DNA of 64,000 nt from Thelephora terrestris (lineage: Eukaryota > Basidiomycota > Agaricomycetes > Thelephorales > Thelephoraceae). Each line of letters opens with the position of its first letter. The first letter of the stretch is position 1. The DNA lies in NCBI GenBank assembly GCA_015956445.1, contig WIUZ02000016.1:310001-374000 (forward strand), read 5' to 3'. A program made the translations under genes and the position numbers. A model generated the notes under the pieces. The model was given only the letters and a program-made list of their open reading frames with translations, was not told where the DNA came from and ran no database searches. Of the stretch, positions 48,276 to 58,170 are shown piece by piece.

Positions 48276-48926
48276 AGTATGGGCAAACCTAACCCACCTA
48301 TCATCTCCTATTTAAGCCTAATGTCATATATATCAGCCAAAACTAACTTCACCCAGTTGCAAACATATGACTTGGGTCACAGGACCATAAAGCAAACTGC
48401 AGTCCCCTCATTCTGTGCTCAACCATCCCATAAGCCCATAGACCCACATATATATAATCAGCAACCCAGCAACAAGTTTGTCACCCATGTTCAACCCCAA
48501 ACCACTCCCACCCTTTGTTCTGTGCTATCTTAAAGCCTAACCATAACTCTAGCTCACCCACCCATATTAATCCTTTTGTAGACTATGTTATAGGTCTATA
48601 AACTATATGTTTGTAGGCCACTTGCTTGTGGGCCCAATGAGGTGGATGAGCTTGAGTTATGGTTTGTCTGTGAGATGGCACAGAACGAAGGGTGAGGGTG
48701 GTTTGTGGTTGAGCATTGGTGACAAACTTGTTGCTGGGTTGCTGATTATATATATGTGGGTCTATGGGCTTATGGGATGGTTGAGCACAGAATGAGGGGA
48801 CTGCAGTTTGCTTTATGGTCCTGTGACCCAAGTCATATGTTTGCAACTGGGTGAAGTTAGTTTTGGCTGATATATATGACATTAGGCTTAAATAGGAGAT
48901 GATAGGTGGGTTAGGTTTGCCCATAC

Positions 48927-49032
48927 TAGGTTAGGTTAGGTTAGGTTTAGGTTAGGTTAGGTTTAGGTTAGGTTAGGTTTAGGTTAGGTTAGGTTTAGGT
49001 TAGGTTAGGTTTAGGTTAGGTTAGGTTTAGGT
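48927..49032 (-). repeat. Interstitial telomere-like repeat, right arm
   Basis: Inverted copy of the 48,170-48,275 array, here read as GGTTAGGTTTAGGTTA. The two arrays face each other within the foldback element, like a head-to-head telomere fusion. Confidence 0.85.
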
Positions 49033-49484
49033 TGAGTTAGGGTGAGATTTGGGATTAGACCAGGTTCAGGATTAGGTTAAGCTTAGGGTCATGGGTCAGG
49101 TTTACATTGGGTCAGGTTAGAGCCACAAACTGATATGTGGTCTATCATGCATACAAACAGAGTTTGCTTTTTTCAAAGTCACACAGTTTGTTATGTAACT
49201 CATTAAGTGTTTCCTGTTGGTTGTCCATAAAGGGCCTCTTATGATGGTTGATTTATGAAGTATCTCCTTTCCTGGAATAGTGATACAATCCATGGGACAT
49301 GGAGAAAGGACACCATTGTGCAACTGATGCCCCATGGCCACAAGATGCTATTGTACAACCCATGGGGCATGGACAATGGATAGTGTTGTACAACCCATGG
49401 GGCACGGAAAAAGTATAGCGTTGTACAACCCATGGGGCATGCAGAAGGGATAGTGTTGTACAACCCATGAGGCATGGGAAACAG

Positions 49485-50440
49485 TGTCGTGACCGTATTT
49501 CAGACAGTATCCGGAATCACGATCCTCTCTCAACTATTGGCAACCGCTGCTTGAGGTCTATAAGACGTCCCTCAGCATTCCCAACTGTCCCGATGAGGTT
49601 TCGCCTGTCCCTTTGCTTTGCTACACTTCCCTCTCTCCTTATCCCATGTCCCGATGTTTTCCCCTTTCGACCTGCGACCTGTGACTTAGACCTGCGACCT
49701 GCGACCTGCGTTCTCCAGTATTTAGTATCCCTCGGACTTTGTTTCCCTCGCGTTCCCTCGCGATCATTCCTGATCGTGTCCCGACTGTTCAGTATGTTTC
49801 GTATCTTTAGCTTTCGTCCCCCCATCCCCATTCCCTGCGTCCCGATCACGTCTCGATTGATCGCCCCACTTGCGACTCCAGACCTCCCTCTGGTTCATTT
49901 CTCAACCACATTCCTTTCCTTTGTTGTTCCCTTCGATCCCCCGCCTTCCCTATGTCATAGACTCGTCATAAGGTCTCTTGACATCATTTTGGTTCGTTCC
50001 CTTTGGTTCCCTTCGCTCTCAGAGTCCCTAGCATCGTATATAAAGGCCTCTGTACTCGATAGACCACACAATCAATCAGTAGTGTTCTCCCTCTCTCTCT
50101 CTGAGGCCTAGCAGCGTTGCTACGGTCCTCTCTTCGGTTTCCTCGTCATCTCGATCTCGTCTTCGTCGTCCCTCTGGTCTCTTGTGTCCCACTGGTGTCC
50201 CGCTTTTCGGCCTTGTTATCCTGATGTTTCCCGATGTTTCCCTTAGTCTGTTATCGGTAGTTTCGTTCCTTGACTTCCCTGTTGTCTTTCACTTCGTCCT
50301 CCCGACTTATCGCGACTTTCCCTCTCACTGTTCATTTCCTTCCTGCAGATTTCCTAGAGGCTCACGCCTCTAAACCGAGGACCCGACCTTCTGACTGCCA
50401 TCTCTGCCCTCTCGGACTCCGAAGGCTTTGTGGCTAGTTC
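49485..50440 (+). mobile_element. Solo LTR-like fossil (LTR type 2) nested in the foldback element
   Basis: About 956 bp starting TGTCGTGACCG and ending near GGCTAGTTC, pyrimidine-rich, with a TATATAAAGG box near 50,037. The flanks AACAG and AACGG look like a 5-bp target duplication with one difference. The surrounding minisatellite resumes directly after it. Solo LTR, no internal domain. It is younger than the foldback element it entered. Confidence 0.75.
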
Positions 50441-51098
50441 AACGGATAGCGTTGTATAACCCATGCCCCATGGGGAATGGATAGTGTTGTACAACCCATG
50501 GGGCATGGAGAATGGATAGCGTTGTACAACCCATGGGGCATGGAGAATGGATAGCATTGTACGACCCATGCCCCATGGAGAGTGGATAGCGTTGTACAAC
50601 CCATGGGGCATGGAGAATGGATAGCATTGTACGACCCATGCCACATGGAGAGTGGATAGCGTTGTACAACCCATGGGGCATGGGCAGCATATACCGTTGT
50701 ACAACCCATGGGGCATGGGCAACGGATACCTATCTATTTCCCATGGGTCATGGGTTGTACAATGGTATCTTTTCTCCATGGGTCATGGGTTGTACAATGT
50801 TGCATGGCCCATGACCCATGGAGAAAAGATAGCTGAAGGGGCTCGTGGTACTCCCATCGTCTAACCCGTTGTCCTACGCCATGCCTCCAGTAGAGAATGA
50901 GGCTCCTATCCCGGCTCCAGCTCCGGCTTCTACTCTGGCCGAGTCCGACAAGGGGAACTGTGTGCGCTGCCCACTGCAGCCGATCCGTCAGTTGGTGCCA
51001 ATCAAGGACATGGTTGTTGACCGGGCCGAAGATGCTCCGAGGGTTGCCGAGGTACGTCCAGTGACTACGGGGCAGCGTTGTAAACACTCCAGACGCCT

Positions 51099-51314
51099 GT
51101 CACAAACGCGTGACATCTTGACCAAAATCACACAAGTCATTCAAGACATTGGTCTTATTCGCGATCGCAGTAATAATACAAAGGAAAGCAGAGATAAAAC
51201 TAAACCAAGAGGAAAGGATCAACCTTACAAACACAGTCCTGATCTATGGGACAACGATGAGCGAAGTGAAAGGGGTTATATACTGACTGAGGGCAATAAG
51301 TATAGTCTCCAGTC
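51099..51314 (+). promoter_or_regulatory. Segment upstream of family B copy 1, promoter- or LTR-like
   Basis: It replaces the end of family A copy 2 and starts TGTCACAAACGCGTGAC. It has a GTTATATACTGACTG stretch about 45 bp before the Met of the next frame. It resembles 35,645-35,850, not the promoter of family B copies 2 and 3. Confidence 0.35.
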
Positions 51315-51796
51315 ATGGAGAACAACTTTAATATCGACCGCTTCTCTCATGCCCGTCGTGATCGATCCCGCCCTTATCCTACTTTGGGTAACGTTATGGA
51401 CCATTCTGCCACCGCCGACCCTGAGGAAGGGTTTACTGACTTAGGTGGGGGCCCTGTTTGCGCATTCCGGTTTAGGAAAGCAAACTAACTCCTTTTAGGT
51501 TTCAGGGATTTCATTCAGGCTTCTCAAAGGGTGTCTCGGCGCAAGTTGGCGCGTATCGAGACTAACCCTTATGCAGAAGAACTCCTGACTCATGGGGTCG
51601 AGTTCATTACTGAAATGAACGAGACCTACAACTCGATTCTTGAGGCTAGCGTTATTCATACAAGTAACGTTGGTACCATGTTGATGGACGAGTTGGCCTA
51701 CGTTCAGGCCCAAGTTGATAGTAGGAAGGAGGACATTGCAAAGTTTGAAGAATGGAAGGGGACCGCCCAAGATATCTTGCATGGACAGGAAGACGC
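51315..51796 (+). pseudogene. Family B coiled-coil gene, copy 1 (partial)
   Basis: It reads MENNFNIDRFSHARRDRSRP, then a 50-odd-nt intron ending TCCTTTTAG near 51,499, then RKLARIETNPYAEELLTHGV and the helical block. This matches family B exons 1 and 2, but lacks the usual first 20 residues (MPRASTRNPTRR...). It ends at the LTR-like block at 51,797, so the 3' exons are missing. Confidence 0.72.
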
Positions 51797-52347
51797 GGGG
51801 AGCAGAGAACACTAGGGGAAGACACTGAGGAAAGCAAAAAGACACTGGGGATGACGAGGGGACTAGAGCAAAGCTTCAGACTAGGAGGAGGGGAACATGG
51901 CTGACTGGACTTCAATAGGATGGAGTGCAATGATCTCCAGAGTAGCTAGTACAGGATACATATACTAAGGCCTGCTCTGAGAAGGATCCAGAGAAGAAAG
52001 GAGGAAAACCGCAAAATAGGGACCTATGATGCAATGGCAAAGTCATGGGTAAGAGGAGAAAAGGGGAAAGTCGTCATGAAAGGGGAAAGTCATCATAAAG
52101 GGGGAACTAAGCAAAGGGGAAAGACTTCTGGAGAAGAGGAAGCTCCGGCGAAGGAGAGGAAGCTCTGGCGAAGAGGAAGTTCGCAAAGAGGCAGCTCTGG
52201 TGAATAGGAAGCTCCAGCGAAGAAGAAGAAGTTCCGAAGAGGAGGAGGTTGCGAAGGTTGCGAAGGAGAGGAAAAGCAAAGAGGAGGAATGAGGACTGAG
52301 GACAGCAAACCTCAGAATCCCACATCCCCAGAACTGGAGACACTACA
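51797..52347 (-). mobile_element. LTR-like fossil, GA/CT-rich (type 3, copy 2)
   Basis: Second copy of the block at 37,729-38,247 with the same ends (minus strand: TGTAGTGTCTCCAG ... CTCTGCTCCCC). It cuts off family B copy 1. Length differs slightly through variable GAAG-rich repeats. Solo, no internal domain. Confidence 0.55.
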
Positions 52348-52796
52348 CCGCATGTGTTGATCTAGCAAATATAACATAAGTGTCAGGAACTTTAAACTTT
52401 TTATAACACGCTCTTTCTTTGAACTCTTCTTACCATTTCTTATGTTCGAATGCTTCACACTCCTTATCCTTCACGCCAATCATTCAAGCGCACACAACAC
52501 GCATACATTCACAGCAATACGAAACGACATGGCTATACTATGCTTATACAATGTCCTTCAAAAGTCAACTCGGTCTACGGTGGGCCTCATGGTCATCAGC
52601 GTTCCATCCTGGAGATCAAAGAACCGGCCCCTCCTCGCAAGGATCTCTCCAAACATGGCGTCACCATCTTCTGCGCTCAACTGAACGACTAGTTCAAGCC
52701 GATAAGAAGAGACTCCTTCGAGCGGACCGATCAGCCTCCCAGATGTCACCGAACTGCGGAACACCTGGTCCCACATCTCCATCACCGGGTGACTGC

Positions 52797-53297
52797 CACT
52801 GGGGGCAGGGGCACCTGGAATCAGTGATTACATCTTGATTACATGGTGAGTTCATGTGCACTTTTCAATGATTGTAATCGCCGATTCCAGGTTGATTACA
52901 CTTCAAATGTTACCTTGACATGTAATCCAACCAATGTCCACCAATCCCATTTGAAATGTTCCCAACAAATGTTTCTGGGATGCTTTTGACCTGTCAGCAA
53001 AAATGATACTGCAATGTAATCAGCATGTTCTTCAATCGTCTGAGATGTAATCTAAATGCGCTCAAAAACATGAGATGTTTTCACAATGTGCCCAGTGGGC
53101 ACATTCAGGAAACATTGCTTGGGAACATCTTGAGGAAATTTCAAATGGAGTTGGTGGCAACAGTTGGATTACATGTCAAGGTAACATTTGAAATGTAATC
53201 AACCTGGAATTGGTGATTACAATCATTGAAAAGTGCACATGAACTCACCATGTAATCAAGATGTAATCACTGATTCCAGGTGCCCCTGCCCCCAGTG
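52797..53297. mobile_element. CACTGGGG element, family A (A-4)
   Basis: 501 bp, same length and ends as A-3, with target duplication TGC (52,794-52,796 and 53,298-53,300). The empty site is seen in family A copy 1 near 44,605. It is non-coding with long inverted arms. Confidence 0.92.
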
Positions 53298-54531
53298 TGC
53301 TCGGCAGCACTGTCGACGTAGTCGAAGAGCAACCCTCCGTCTTCCTCATCAGAGGCCTGGCCGGGATCCTGTATTGCGAGTCGAGTGAGGTGCCTATGCT
53401 GGACCTCCGACTCGACCTGTTGGTTGGGACGGTTGACCCGATATTGGAATCTTCCTCCTTCGCCTCGACCAGACTGGTCACCATCTGACTCAACTGGTCG
53501 AGGGTAAGGATTAGCCGAAGGAGCCATGCGATGAGCAGGATGGCGTCGAGAGCGTCGGCAACGTTGCCCCTTAGTCACCGGATGTACCTCCACAACCCTT
53601 GGAGCATCTTCAGCCCGGTCAATGACCATGACCTCATCCTCGATCTTCACCAGCTGATGGATCGGCTGTAGTGGGCAACACCTACAGTTCTCTTTGTCGG
53701 ACTCGGCCAACGTAGAAGCCGGAGCCAGAGTTGGAACAGGAACCGCGTTCTCCACCGGAGGCGTGGCGTAGGACGACGGGTTAGGCGACGGGAGTACCAT
53801 CTCGTCGGCATACTCCAACTCGAACGGAACATCGGCTGTCCCCTGTCCAACCAACACCGGACCTTCCTTGCAGTTGCAGGTCTCGTCCTGCAAGGACTCG
53901 ACCCGCGCCGTCAACACGGACACCAGATCCTCGAGCTCTTCAATCTAGAAGAACGTCCTTCAGTCATTGCATAAACCTGCAAAGGCTGAAAGAACCTTAG
54001 CGTTCTCAACCCCGATCTTCTTTGAGTGCCTATCCAGGGGATCGTCCCTCGCATCCAAGGCACCCCGGATGTTGACGTCCCAAACCTTTAGGCCGGCGAC
54101 TAACTCTTGATGGTTAAGCACCATCATTTCCAACGCCTCGTTCGTCCTCTTTTGGAAGTCGGCCATGGTCTCCTTCATCAACAGACCCTCGGCGGACAGA
54201 CGAAGGACATCGGCCTTCGCCTCCTTCACCTCGTGCTCCAATCGTTCAACCTAGGCCGTTTGGTTAGTCGAGAGTCATACTCGAATATCTAAACTGAACA
54301 CCTACCCGGCTTTCCCCCTCCCGAACGAGCGACCACAAGAGAGTGGTGGAAGCGGTGGCATGACGAACGGCCCGAGGAACAGTTGCCCCGTGCTCCAATA
54401 GATCCTGATCGTAGATACCCCTCTGCAGGGTGTACCAGAGCTCCTTCTTGATGGGATGCTCCAACTCCCCGAACCTACCCCTCATCTGGAAGATCACCTT
54501 CTCGGCGATCATCGACCGGACCCAGAGCTCA

Positions 54532-55474
54532 CACTGGGGACAAGCCCCCACTTACTGACCAGGTACTTTTTGAATACATTGTAGTTCCATGTCCAATGTA
54601 CTAACACTTTGCTGGGCAAGAACAAGTTGAGTTCTTTCAGAATGTACTGAACAATGTAACTACTACTTCCCAGCTCAGTACATTGTGGAAACATTCAAAA
54701 AGTACTGAATCATGTGACCACAATGTCCCTGATCAGTAATTGTTCAGTACTTTTTGACTGTCCCAAAGAAAATGATCAACAAGTAGCTGCGCTGCACATT
54801 GTGGTTTCAATCAAAATTTACTTGGTCATGTGACCACAAAGTACCAAATCGGCAAATGCTGAGTACTTCTAGAATGTCCTGGGCCTATGTGTCCAAATTT
54901 TACACGAGTGGCTCAAAGAAAATGTGATCACAAAGTACTGAGACTGGGTGAATCCTGGACACTTTTTGAAAGAAACCAAAATATACTGAATTGTTTAACA
55001 GTACTTTTTAAACAATTCAGCATATTTTGGTTTCTTTCAAAAAGTGTCCAGGATTCACCCAGTCTCAGTACTTTGTGATCACATTTTCTTTGAGCCACTC
55101 GTGTAAAATTTGGACACATAGGCCCAGGACATTCTAGAAGTACTCAGCATTTGCCGATTTGGTACTTTGTGGTCACATGACCAAGTAAATTTTGATTGAA
55201 ACCACAATGTGCAGCGCAGCTACTTGTTGATCATTTTCTTTGGGACAGTCAAAAAGTACTGAACAATTACTGATCAGGGACATTGTGGTCACATGATTCA
55301 GTACTTTTTGAATGTTTCCACAATGTACTGAGCTGGGAAGTAGTAGTTACATTGTTCAGTACATTCTGAAAGAACTCAACTTGTTCTTGCCCAGCAAAGT
55401 GTTAGTACATTGGACATGGAACTACAATGTATTCAAAAAGTACCTGGTCAGTAAGTGGGGGCTTGTCCCCAGTG
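54532..55474. mobile_element. CACTGGGG element, family C: nearly perfect 943-bp palindrome
   Basis: The ends are CACTGGGGACAAGCCCCC and its complement; the target duplication TCA is at 54,529-54,531 and 55,475-55,477. The two arms of about 465 bp are almost identical, with about 11 bp between them (centre near 55,003). The same peptides therefore appear on both strands, and no gene is implied. Motifs include AAAAAGTACT and CATTGTGG. The empty site is known from family A copies 1 and 2. Confidence 0.93.
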
Positions 55475-55789
55475 TCATCGTCCCAGGTCAACCCCATCAA
55501 ATGTGGGATCGTCTCCCTGAGACGTTCGGTGTCCACCTTCTTGACGACCTCCAAGATCTAGAAGTCGTTAGTTCGACATCTACGCCAAATAATGTACGAC
55601 CTCTACCTAGAGGAAGGAGTTAGTGCAAACACAAGAAGCCCTAGCTCTCCCCCATACCTGTTCATCAGTGGTATAGGGCACCCCTGCCTCATTGGCGTAG
55701 GTCTTGCGATTGGCGGCACGGCGGTCGATGCGGGAGATGGTGGAGATGCCGTTGGCGACTTTGTAGGTATGGTTGTTGGGGAAAGACAT

Positions 55790-56284
55790 GTTGGTAAGAT
55801 GATGGGGAAGTTGCTGGTGTTGCTGATCAAGGATGGCTCCAAGAAGATGTCCTTCTTATAGCCTAGATTGGTGATCCTTCACATGACCTACCTCAATGAA
55901 CCTCATTGGTCCGGGTCACATCAACTTCCGCCCCTGTACCATCATCGTCAGCTTACTACATCAAGCTGACACCTCGGCCCGCGGGACGGCCTTGGAAGAA
56001 CTTTGTTCCGGAACGCCTAGAACGTGCGCGCACTAAAAATAGGTCTCATGACCTTGACGACCCCTTTATGAACCCCTTTACGACCTTTGATGACTCATTC
56101 ATGACATCATGATAACGACCAACCCTAGACCCTGATCACACACGTGGACAGTCACATCACAGTCTCCTAGCCGGAGGAAGGAATCGCCGTTATTCAGAAG
56201 GAGTGCCTTAGACTCCTTTTGTTTAGCCCAGCGAATGTGGAAGTAGCCATTAGTGTGAAACACCGGCGAATCTGTAATCCCTCA
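55790..56284 (-). promoter_or_regulatory. Upstream region of family A copy 3, proximal part
   Basis: Matches the regions before copies 1 and 2. The distal part continues at 57,009-57,172 after the inserted B-3 element and contains the shared CATCCCTTGTTGTC motif (reverse, 57,090-57,109). Confidence 0.6.
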
Positions 56285-57008
56285 CACTGGGGGCAAGGGG
56301 TCACTTACCCAGCGATTACATTGTGATTACATTGTGATTTTTTAGACAATGTGACCAGCCTGTGGCCAGGAGGTACATGTTGAGTTCTTTTACAAAGTAC
56401 CCATCAATGTGACCACAATGTGGCCAGTGGGTCCATGCAGGATACATTGTAAAAGTATTCATCAAAGTGGCCACTGGGCACTTTGTGAAAGAAACCCTTG
56501 GTTTCTTTCACAATTTTGTTCATAATGTATCCTACTGGGTGCCTGAGCCACTCATTGAGAGTTCTTTCGAAAAGTACCCAGCAATGCAACCACAATGTCC
56601 CCAGGGGGTTCTTCTTAATGTTTTCACAATGAACTCTCAATGTGGTTGGATTTCACAACAAACTCTCAAAGAAACCATTGAGTATCTGGTTAAATACTTT
56701 GTGGACACATTGCTGGATACTTTATGAAAGAACTCTCAATGAGTGGCTCAGGTGTATGCTGGAGACTTTGTAAGCAAAATTGTGAAAGAACCCAGGGGTT
56801 TCTTTCACAAAGTGCCCAGTGGCCACTTTGATGAATACTTTTACAATGTATCCTGCATGGACCCACAGGGCACATTGTGATTGAATTGATGGGTACTTTG
56901 TAAAAGTGATCAAGATGGACCCACTGGCCACATTGTGGTCACATTGTCTAAAAAATCACAATGTAATCACAATGTAATCGCTGGGCAAGTGACCCCTTGC
57001 CCCCAGTG
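56285..57008. mobile_element. CACTGGGG element, family B (B-3)
   Basis: 724 bp with ends CACTGGGGGCAAGGGGTCAC and its complement, and target duplication TCA (56,282-56,284 and 57,009-57,011). The uninterrupted target is found in the region upstream of family A copy 1 (about 42,617-42,640). Shorter than B-1 and B-2 by an internal deletion. Confidence 0.92.
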
Positions 57009-57172
57009 TCATGTTCCATCAGTCTAGGCCCGACCTCCTCATGTTCGGACGTACATTGAGGTTGCCACTAGTCCGTGATGCTGTTACCGCCTACAGACAA
57101 CAAGGGATGATGCATGGCTCTACTCGCGAATCCAGCCGGCAAAGCCAAGTAAAGGGAGATTGCCACCATACC

Positions 57173-57477
57173 TGTCAGGCCGACGCGACCTCTACAGTTC
57201 AATAACACTCTTGCTATCCAAACCTATCACTTCAGGGATCAAACACACAGTTATAACCCTGTTGCAAACCCAGGGATATCGGAAGTCTCTTCACAGACTA
57301 GATTGGAAGAGGGGAGAAAGAAGGAGACAAGGGTCTTCAGGCACTCTTGCTCTAAGCACACAGCAGTAGAGGTCACGGAGAGTCTGATGATAACAAATCT
57401 AAGGAGTACAGGCTAAACTACTCTGAGTATATATACTACTTAGATTTGTGACGTGACAGTGACATGTAACTACACTA
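57173..57477 (+). repeat. LTR-like tandem unit 1 (305 bp)
   Basis: Starts TGTCAGGCCGACGCGACC and ends ATGTAACTACACTA, with a GAGTATATATACTAC stretch near 57,427. It is followed immediately by a nearly identical unit. It may be a short solo LTR duplicated in tandem. No coding capacity. Confidence 0.65.
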
Positions 57478-57783
57478 TGTCAGGCCGACGCGACCTCTAC
57501 AGTTCAATAACACTCTTGTTATCCAAACCTATCACACTCAGGGGTCAAACACACAGTTATAGCCCTGTTGCAAACCCAGGGATATCGGAAGTCTCTTCAC
57601 AGACTAGATTGGAGAAGAGGAGAAAGAAGGAGACAAGGGTCTTCAGGCACTCTTGCTCTAAGCACACAGCAATAGAGGTCACGGAGAGTCTGATGATAAC
57701 AAATCTAAGGAGTACAGGCTAAACTACTCTGAGTATATATACTACTTAGATTTGTGACGTGACAGTGACATGTAACTACACTA
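57478..57783 (+). repeat. LTR-like tandem unit 2 (306 bp)
   Basis: Direct repeat of 57,173-57,477 with only scattered differences, so the tandem duplication is recent. It abuts the upstream region of family B copy 2 at ATGATACAAACACAGAC. Confidence 0.65.
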
Positions 57784-58170
57784 ATGATACAAACACAGAC
57801 AAACATGGTCCGTGCACAGCACTGCATGGTCTGTGCGTTACGTGGTGACTAATGCTACAAATTATCAGCTGATAAACGAAAGTGTGGCGGCCAATAGCAA
57901 TTTGAGAGCATTACAAAGCAGTTACAAAGCATGACATATCCTGGGAATGTTCGGAAGGAATGTGGGTATGACTGACTAACAGCCAATGGCAAAAGGGGAG
58001 CATATGACTAAGAATAGGGGCATATGATGTCATGTGGGTCATGCGCAGTAAACAATAGAAATGATGACTCAACTCCTGAGTCGTGGAAGGGGCGTGGCAT
58101 TTGGTATATAACCAAAGGGGGTTGGATGACTGGTCTTCCAACAAACCCGCCTTTGTTACACACAGCCAAC
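57784..58170 (+). promoter_or_regulatory. Promoter region of family B copy 2
   Basis: Nearly identical to 59,901-60,287 before copy 3. A TATATA box at 58,105-58,110 lies 61-66 bp before the ATG. An inverted pair, ACTCAACTCCTGAGT, lies about 40 bp farther upstream. Strong conservation suggests both copies are transcribed alike. Confidence 0.65.

Larger units (their letters stand above)
47518..50844. mobile_element. Large foldback element, hAT-like ends
   Basis: The ends read CAGCTATCTTTTCTCC inward on both sides. The duplicated target is GTGGTAC (47,511-47,517 and 50,845-50,851), eight bases with one mismatch. Copies 1 and 3 of family A show the empty site. The arms are about 1 kb each and nearly identical, with centre near 48,600. 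From outside in, each arm holds a minisatellite (unit with CCATGGGTTGTACAAC), a unique stretch, and telomere-like CCTAA repeats. It has no transposase. An LTR (49,485-50,440) is nested in the right arm. An 8-bp duplication fits hAT elements, so it may be mobilised in trans. Confidence 0.82.
46011..51098 (+). pseudogene. Family A coiled-coil gene, copy 2 (split by insertions, 3' end missing)
   Basis: Exon 1 (46011-46142, MSLPNNYTYKVAQG) and the start of exon 2 (46195 on) match copy 1. A 501-bp CACTGGGG element interrupts exon 2 at 46,469. The coiled-coil exon (47,061-47,314) follows. A 3.3-kb foldback element interrupts exon 4 at 47,518. Exon 4 resumes at 50,845 and ends at a donor GTACGT near 51,052. 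The last exon is absent; unrelated DNA starts near 51,099. Between exons 1 and 2 only one intron unit is present, unlike copies 1 and 3. Confidence 0.8.
52558..55789 (-). pseudogene. Family A coiled-coil gene, copy 3 (split by two insertions)
   Basis: All five exons of family A can be followed from the ATG at 55,789 to the TGA at 52,558, with the C-terminal block MEMWDQVFRSSVTSG matching copy 1. A 943-bp palindrome (54,532-55,474) is inserted in exon 2, and a 501-bp CACTGGGG element (52,797-53,297) in exon 5. Both carry 3-bp target duplications. Without these the gene looks well kept, so the insertions are recent. The TATAAG box lies at 55,855-55,860. Confidence 0.85.

Noticed and set aside
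48279-48924. Identical 80-110-residue open frames on both strands (MGKPNPPIISYLSL)
   Set aside because: They are mirror copies in the arms of the foldback element, contain telomere-like repeat context and match no protein; treated as non-coding.
48170-49032. A chromosome end or telomere
   Set aside because: The arrays face each other, are about 100 bp long and lie inside an element with target duplications and gene sequence on both sides.
54887-55119. Open frames on both strands reading MCPNFTRVAQRKCDHK
   Set aside because: They result from the palindrome of the family C element; no coding evidence.
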